DNA of 64,000 bases from Apricaphanius iberus (lineage: Eukaryota; Chordata; Actinopteri; Cyprinodontiformes; Aphaniidae). The notes below the pieces were generated by a model. The model did no database searches, was not told the origin of the DNA, and saw only the letters and a list, made by a program, of their open reading frames with translations. Positions 58,401 through 64,000 of this stretch are shown here, piece by piece. The position numbers were made by a program, and so were the translations under genes. How positions within the stretch are numbered: position 1 is the first letter of the stretch; every line of letters begins with the position of its first letter. The DNA is taken from positions 558,001 to 622,000 of the forward strand of contig JAPXFQ010001964.1 in NCBI GenBank assembly GCA_028564705.1, given 5' to 3'.

Positions 58401-59719
58401 TATCTAGTATTCATTTATTTTTATTGGTCCATTTTTTAAATAAAATGTTCAATAGTCATTTAAAATATGCTTGTAAGGAGGCACTGCCTCTGATGTTTGT
58501 CCCATTCAGACTTAGATGCAACTACCAGTTATAATTTTACAACAAATACTACTGTCATCATTAATGGTTCCATTCAAATAATAAAAAAACCCCATTAACT
58601 TGAGTTATTGAACAATAAAAGTCGATTCTGTAGTTGAAGAATTATTGCAAGATTAGTTCTTTTTAGGGATTAGTAATTATTAGTAAAAGGAGCAAGGGAA
58701 TATTCCAGAATACTTGAGAATCATGGACCTTTGACCTACACTGATGCAGTTGGAGGACTTAGCTGTTATCTTATTTTGTCTAGCTGGAGCTGATATAACA
58801 CACATTCACAAAGGCAAGAAAGCTATGTTAGAGTGGGGGACCGTTGAACTAAATATGTTAAAACATCCTTGTCCTTTTCTACATCTCTTTTAATTCTGCC
58901 ATATCACTACTTTGCATTTGAATATCGAAACAATACCGTTACATAAAATATTGTCATATATATCTCCATATTGATATTTTCTTACATCCCTAGTAGAAGG
59001 GAAGGGAAACTGTGTTCTGTTTTTCAGTGTGTGTTGTGGTTTTGGGTCCGTTCGGACCTACCGAGCATAGGACAGGAGGCAGGTCTGAAGGCTTCGCACT
59101 GCAGGCACTGTCCGTCCAGGAAGCGGCTGTAGGAGGAGCAGGGGTAGCCAGTGAGGTTGCAGGTCCGGTTCAGGGCGCACAGGAACAAGAACACGGAGCG
59201 CTGGTGGTCGCACACAAAGTAGGATTTACCTGCAAGAGGAAGAGACGAGTGAGCCCAGCAGTGTGAGGTAACACCTGTATGAGCATCTGAGGGCGGAGCC
59301 ACAGGGTTTATCGTTATTATTTTATACCTGAGAAGATGGTTTTGGGACATCCTGGTTGGTCAGCTCCACCATTGGCGTAGAAGTCAATGTGACCGTGAGC
59401 TCCTCGGAGTCCGAACGCTGTCGAAAGAACAAACCACTATAATTTCTAAGACTCTTTTATTCACATGATGTTGACAGTTAGGTTCCAGAAATGGCCCGAG
59501 TGTCGAGGTTGATCAGCTAAACACCTAAAATCTGGGATGGATTGAGAGTGAGAGACAAAACTCTGTCGGCTTCTTGCAGCAGGAACCAGACACTGATAAT
59601 CTGAGTCAGATTCTTACAGTTCATGTCGGTGTGAAGAACGTCCACAAACATGGCGTCGGACGGGTCCAGCCTCTCTTCTGGCGTGGCGCTGGTGAACATC
59701 GGCCCAGCTGGGTCCAAAC
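55388..59719 (-). CDS. liph: Secreted lipase, LIPH/LIPI group (3' part, 7 exons, 5' end off window)
   Basis: Membrane-associated or secreted phospholipase A1-type lipase of the pancreatic-lipase superfamily; LIPH makes 2-acyl lysophosphatidic acid from phosphatidic acid. Exons: 59719-59618, 59417-59328, 59229-59062, 58215-58126, 58040-57932, 56717-56544, 55472-55388. All have AG/GT borders and matching phases, for 818 nt (271 residues plus stop). Visible landmarks: catalytic Asp in [43 protein letters not shown], catalytic His in [10 protein letters not shown], conserved cysteines, and a C-terminal beta domain with [16 protein letters not shown] ending [19 protein letters not shown]. The length after the catalytic Asp is within a few residues of human LIPH. 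The signal peptide and the GxSxG serine exons are not in the window, so completeness cannot be judged. LIPI or a fish-specific paralogue is the alternative. Confidence 0.85.
55590..56210. repeat. Degenerate T-rich minisatellite
   Basis: In the last lipase intron. The phrase CTCAGAATTCTGATTTTTTC, with variations (CAAAATTCAGATTTTTTCCC, GAATTTAGATTTTTTTCGC), recurs every 20-35 bp about twenty times. Strongly diverged, strand-asymmetric (T-rich plus strand). Confidence 0.7.
56544..56717 (-). CDS. liph: Lipase exon, beta domain core
   Basis: 174 nt, phase 2 to phase 2. Encodes [55 protein letters not shown]. Matches SLLARFNRDLDKVAEISL...VVGPKYKLRVLRMKL of LIPH. Acceptor TTCTCTGGCAG, donor GACAG|GTCAGA. 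Confidence 0.9.
56718..57931. other. Lipase intron with hAT-like fragments
   Basis: 1.2 kb. 57085-57145 reads GTATTTCTCAACCGGGGTTG, a hAT-type end. 57430-57600 resembles the interior of the 11345-11886 element in reverse. A TAGTCGACT-rich patch at 57597-57650 resembles the 3404-6620 right end. No coding sequence. Confidence 0.45.
57932..58040 (-). CDS. liph: Lipase exon, start of C-terminal beta domain
   Basis: 109 nt, phase 1 to phase 2. Encodes [36 protein letters not shown]. Matches the VDIVSWNxSxRxGxxxIKL strand pair of LIPH. NFT is a possible N-glycosylation site. Acceptor TCTGGATGGCAG, donor ACCA|GTGAGT. Confidence 0.87.
58126..58215 (-). CDS. liph: Lipase exon, end of catalytic domain
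   Basis: 90 nt, phase 1 to phase 1. Encodes [19 protein letters not shown] and [11 protein letters not shown]. The TKVFFxT segment closes the hydrolase fold. As I recall the human protein, the cysteine usual after the PY is absent here (Gln instead). Acceptor CTGGTTTCAG, donor CCAGA|GTGAGA. Confidence 0.85.
58216..59061. other. Lipase intron, repeat-derived
   Basis: 0.85 kb. The left part contains AGTATTCACTCCCCTTAAGC, a widespread fish repeat sequence, and 58917-58992 ends TATTGATATTTTCTTACATC like the 12009-12893 element. No coding sequence. Confidence 0.4.
59062..59229 (-). CDS. liph: Lipase exon with catalytic His
   Basis: 168 nt, phase 1 to phase 1. Encodes [37 protein letters not shown] and ends ASCPMLG. 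The His in CDHQRS is the catalytic histidine. Six cysteines match the disulphide pattern after it in LIPH, with one extra Cys in FLFLCAL. Acceptor CTTCCTCTTGCAG, donor CTCG|GTAGGT. Confidence 0.9.
59328..59417 (-). CDS. liph: Lipase exon, GHIDFY motif
   Basis: 90 nt, phase 1 to phase 1. Encodes [17 protein letters not shown] followed by [12 protein letters not shown]. GHIDFYxNGGxxQPGCP is diagnostic for the LIPH/LIPI/PLA1A branch. Acceptor TTTCGACAG, donor CTCAG|GTATAA. Confidence 0.9.
59618..59719 (-). CDS. liph: Lipase exon with catalytic Asp
   Basis: 102 nt, phase 1 to phase 1. Completes [20 protein letters not shown] and continues [14 protein letters not shown]. The Asp of GLDPAGP is the charge-relay acid of the lipase triad, and the SDAxFVDVxHTD block is a family signature. 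Acceptor TATGCTGCAG, donor AACT|GTAAGA. The first exon of this gene visible in the window. Confidence 0.88.
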
Positions 59720-62700
59720 CTGCAGCATAGATGTTCGTGTCTGTTAGCCTGATCTGCTAAATCCCTTGTTTCCAACATTTTTTCACCTATAGTTCTGTAA
59801 CCTGAGGCTCTTTAGACCTCTCACAATGGCTCTCAGGAACTTTGGAAAAAATGTAAACCAAACAATGATTTTTTTCAATAAATAAAAAAATCCCGGTTTT
59901 AGTAGGTTTTTTCTATTGAATTTCCATGATAGAGTAAAAAAAAGTAAGCATATTTTTCGATACATTTTTCTGGTCTGTAAGTTTGAAACTATGCTCATTT
60001 TTACTTAATTTTGCAACAAATGTCGAAAACTCATAGAAGAAAAATAAATCCATCCTTTTTTTGCTAACATTGAATACTTTTATTTTTTATTTTTTAACCT
60101 AAAAACAGTAATATATTAGACTGACGTAGCCATACTCAATTCTAATCAGAATGTGAGTCTGATACTGCTCCATTGGGTTGTGATTTAACCGAACAAGGAA
60201 AAAAATGCCTCTGCACTCAATTGGATAGTAATATATCACCCAGGCTAGTAATATATATAATGGTGGCTCCTTATGAATGACAACACATTTTACTCCAGTA
60301 GATACTTCTAAAAAAATTTCAGTAGAGTTTTCCTAAAAGTCATGTAACCATATGTGTCATTTTAGCTGTGGACACCAGGGACATGTCCCTAGCACTATTT
60401 ATGATTGACGGGTTTGTCCCTGATGCGGGAATTCTTTACAAGAACCGTTCATAAAGCCACTTGTGCTCCCAACAAATTTTTTTTAAAACTCCTAGCATTG
60501 CTTCCACAGTCCGAATTCTGCTATGTCTCAGGTACTGTTTAAAGATGGAAATATTGAAATCGTAATCAAATGTCTGGGTCTGGTGGAAGTTTCTTTATTA
60601 GGAATAGGCGAAAAATATTCATGCAATATTTTTGTTTGTTCAAAACTCAAAAAGATAATCTGTTGACTGTGTTTGTGTAGAGAGCATGCCAGAAAATTCC
60701 CCCAACTTTGAGCTAAAAGCGGAATATTTTCGTGATCTCGGCATTCAGTGCTCCCAGAGAGAGATTTTTCCGCATCTTGATTTGCGATTCAGCAACAGAG
60801 AAGCAAAGACATAAAAGACAAACTGTAAATCAACGCTGAAGTTTCTCGTCACAGAACAGGCAATAACGGCAAAGGTTGCAAAGTGAATGTCTTTTGATTG
60901 TTGCGCATATTCCTCTGGGGAAAATACATATTTACCATCATTGTTCTTTGTGTTATATGCAGATTTTAATGTCTGCCATTTTATAAACAAAACGCGTAAT
61001 CCTTTGCCTTTCAACTGGTACTGGTTGAATAAAAATGCGATTATCAACACCCGTTTACACATTCCAGTGATTATTGTAATTAAATGTGAAGACTTAAACA
61101 GATGAAGACTTGGGCTGTGAATAGTTAATAATAATTATTCTCGGCAATATTCAAACCACATTCAGGTTTATGGTTGTTGTCTCCAGCACAAAGTGATGCC
61201 CTTGCATGTAACATTTGTGGCTCTGAATGAGTTTTATCTAGCTGGATTGAGAGCGAAATGGCTCTTTGGATGGTAAAGGTTGTTCTAACCCAACCCATAA
61301 ATGGCAGCATGCAGTGCAGACGCTTTCAACTCTCTAAACGTTTTTTTTTCCCACATTTCCTCGGGTTACAGCCACAACCCTTGGTGCAGTTTATGAGGAT
61401 TTTATGTGACACACCAACACAAACAGATACACAATTAGTATGTAGTTAATGGAGCGGGACACGAATAAATATCTGAGAAGTGTGGCAAGTGTGGTACTCG
61501 GTATTAGCAAGCAGTCAGATCCAAATAGATTTCATCCTTTATGTTGTTTGCCCTTTTTACTACTAAAATGGGGAAAAAAATTCAGAGGGGCATTTTGAGG
61601 GCATAGTTGTTAAAGGGTATATAAAATTTACACCTGTGGACTTTAACCGCTTATCAAGGGGATCATTTAGCTAAATCACATGTAATTTGACCTCTCCATA
61701 TCAGAAATATTGCCGTTATTGAATCCTATGGAGTATCTAGTGGGAAACTTATTTCAAGATTAGTTCTGTTTAGTGATTAGTAATTATTAGTAAAGCATAA
61801 TGCTTGGGACTTAGACAGTGAAGTTGGAGGAGCTGACCAATCATAGGCAGATGTTCTCTGTTGATGGAGATGGATATTTAGAAAATGGGGCTGTACTCCG
61901 TCCATCCTTGTGTAGATGACGGACAACCCTTGTGTCGATAGATAATGGCGCTATGTCAGTTTGTTTTGATGTATATAGAGAAGTATAAACTAGGCTTTAG
62001 TCCAACTGTAGTCGAACCAAACTAGAGTTGGACAAATCAGACTGAGGTACCCATATAATGCCCATTGGAAAATCTAAATTTTCTGCATGTAATCGACAGT
62101 CAGGAGAAACTGAGCTATTGGGAGCAGGGAACTTCCCAACACAACAACAACAACAACACAACAAGCAGAAACAACCAGTGTAACTAAATAAAGCTGTACA
62201 TTTCTTAAGCCAGCCATTTTTCAGTCACGGGTCTTCAGCTCCGGCTCACACTGTGCGAGTGAATTGCAGGGGTTAAAAGTTCACAGCTCACGACGCATGT
62301 GCTCACACTGTACGAACCGCTGTTCGGATGCAACCTGACTGCTCTCACTGCACGACACGACAGACCCGGAAGCAGAAGAAAAACACGGGAGTGAGATGCA
62401 CGCCTGAGAATTGCGAGGATGCGCTCAAAAGACAAAGCACTGCCCTGGCAACCTGTGCCGTTGTTTGTCTGGAAACACCGTTTGTTTATGTAAAAGACCA
62501 GAAGTACTTCCGCGGTAACGATGGTGACACGCATGCGCAGTATGAGAAATAGCTCGTAGCATTGCTTCCACAGTGCGAGTCATTCATGAGGGTCGACTAG
62601 GATTTCAGACGGGTTTGATTGTCTTGCGACCGATCGGGAGCTGGTCGTGAGGTGTAAATTCCCTGTCGATACCCAATGTACACTACACGATGCAACACGC

Positions 62701-64000
62701 ACGATTAAACCAAAAGTCAGCAAGATCCAGGCAAAAGTCGCACGAGTGACAAATCGGCTCAAAATCGCAAATTGTACGCCTGGCTTTACTAAAGGTTATG
62801 TTCTGCTGCACTGTTTGTTCTTCGCACTTTGTGCATTTCCTGCTTCTACTCCGTCTGCTTCACTGACTTTAGCATTTGTTTACTATCCGTGTGACTCTGG
62901 TCCAACAGAAGAATGATAGTGCAAAAGAGTGCATTTTGTCACCTAGCATTGTGAATAGTGCAGGGTATCGATTTAAATTTCAATAATCGATTCTATTCCG
63001 ATTATCAAGAGTTAGAATCGATTATCGCGATTCGATTCAATCTGATCCAGTTCGATATAGATATGGGTCAGTGCTATTAAAAACTTTTTTTGTGTTATCT
63101 TAATTATATGCCTGTAATTCAATGACTTAACACTGGGTGAATAACAGCTTATTGGGAAAAAACTTTATTACCACTGTCTGAACAAAGCCTTAAAATGGCT
63201 TTCGATTTTTATTTCCTATTTTAGCTGTAAAAAAGGGCAAAGTATTGTAAACAATGAAACCAATTTTTAAATTTGTGAATTAATTAGATTCTTAGAATCT
63301 TCATAAGAATCGATTCAAATTTTTTCCCAACACAGCCCCATTGAACATTATACATTTTTTAAGGCTGAAGCTTGCAAAGCCTGCCCCTTAGATGGAGCTT
63401 CATTTGTTTCTCAATGTTTTAAACAACGGCGGATCATATCGAGAAAGTTATTTGCTAAGCTAGACAACATCAAGCGCTTAATGTCAATGTCACAACAATG
63501 GGTTGATGCTTAGGCCAAAAGTTGAGCTAGGTCAGCTGATACCTTGCTTTGATGCTTAGCTTTAGCTAATATTAGCTAACTTTAGCTTTTGATGCTTTGA
63601 AGCTTGGAAAGCAGAACAAGTTTAAAAAATGCTGCAACCAAAGCACCACCGAGACTCTGATGGCCGCAAACGTAGACTTAACATGTAATGTTGCCATTCT
63701 GGGTGTTGACGTTTTGAGTCAAAAATCTGTGTGGCTTCACCCGCATCCTATCTGGAACAGTTCTCTAATCTCTTCATAAGCCCACCCACTTCCTCTTGTT
63801 AAACTGAACATAACATTAATTAATGATCCATAATTTTTTGTATTTTTTCAGACATATACTTCTATAATTTCAAACAAATAAAGATGAAATAGTTCTGGTT
63901 ATGCATGCAGTTCACATCAGTTTAGGCTCCTACTTTGTGAACAGGCTAATAGTCCAACTACTGCCAAAAGATCGATTTAGATGTGCATGTAAACATACTG
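59720..64000. other. Lipase upstream intron(s), no exon found
   Basis: 4.3 kb. I looked on the minus strand for the GxSLGAH serine exon and found none, so the preceding exon lies beyond the window. Contents: AT-rich DNA, a CpG-bearing repeat-like patch at 62235-62760 and the hAT-like copy at 62961-63339. Confidence 0.5.
62961..63339. mobile_element. hAT-like element, copy 2
   Basis: Same family and orientation as 27427-28010: shares AATCGATT repeats, CTGATCCAGTTCGATATA, GTGCTATTAAAAAC and AATGACTTAACACTGGGT, and ends CCCAACACAGCCCCA. Shorter because of internal deletions. Non-coding. Confidence 0.65.

Noticed and set aside
1..64000. CRISPR arrays, bacterial operons, rRNA or tRNA genes
   Set aside because: Repeats present are microsatellites, minisatellites and mobile elements; no regular spacer arrays, Shine-Dalgarno-led genes or cloverleaf sequences were noticed by eye.

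Overview
This is a 64 kb stretch of vertebrate, almost certainly teleost, nuclear DNA. Genes are split into short exons with GT/AG borders. The base composition is AT-rich, with long AT microsatellites, and most of the sequence is fish-type mobile-element debris: LINE, Penelope, hAT-like and Kolobok-like remnants and many short inverted-repeat elements. I see no bacterial, organellar or viral features. I cannot name the species.

Two protein-coding genes can be rebuilt, both on the minus strand. The first is a complete MAP7-family gene, best matching MAP7D2 (map7d2), whose coding exons run from 44852 down to 6645. I resolved sixteen exons. Every splice phase agrees and the chain is exactly 1,938 nt, encoding 645 residues plus a stop. 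It has the family architecture: an N-terminal Arg/Glu-rich microtubule-binding helix, a basic Ser/Pro-rich linker, a long second coiled coil (the kinesin-1-binding region in this family) and a conserved acidic C-terminal tail. A CpG-rich patch at 33.5-33.9 kb with a strong ATG context reads directly into exon 5 and may be an internal promoter.

The second gene is the 3' part of a secreted lipase of the LIPH/LIPI group (liph-like). Seven exons from 59719 to 55388 encode 271 residues. They run from the catalytic Asp strand through the catalytic His to the C-terminal beta domain and stop. The exons for the signal peptide and serine nucleophile lie beyond the right edge.

The rest is intergenic or intronic. 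The better-resolved mobile elements are a 5'-truncated Penelope-like element with a GIY-YIG domain, snap-back inverted ends and a target duplication (36180-37722); a THAP-domain Kolobok-like transposon flanked by TTAA (38204-39345); a frameshifted non-LTR retrotransposon with endonuclease and reverse transcriptase remnants (46.4-48.45 kb); a CR1/L2-type 3' fragment (49.5-50.2 kb); and several inverted-repeat elements. Tandem arrays include a roughly 120-bp AT-rich repeat at 30.6-31.15 kb and a 0.5 kb purine-only-like tract at 25.2-25.75 kb. I found no convincing tRNA, rRNA, CRISPR array or additional cellular gene.
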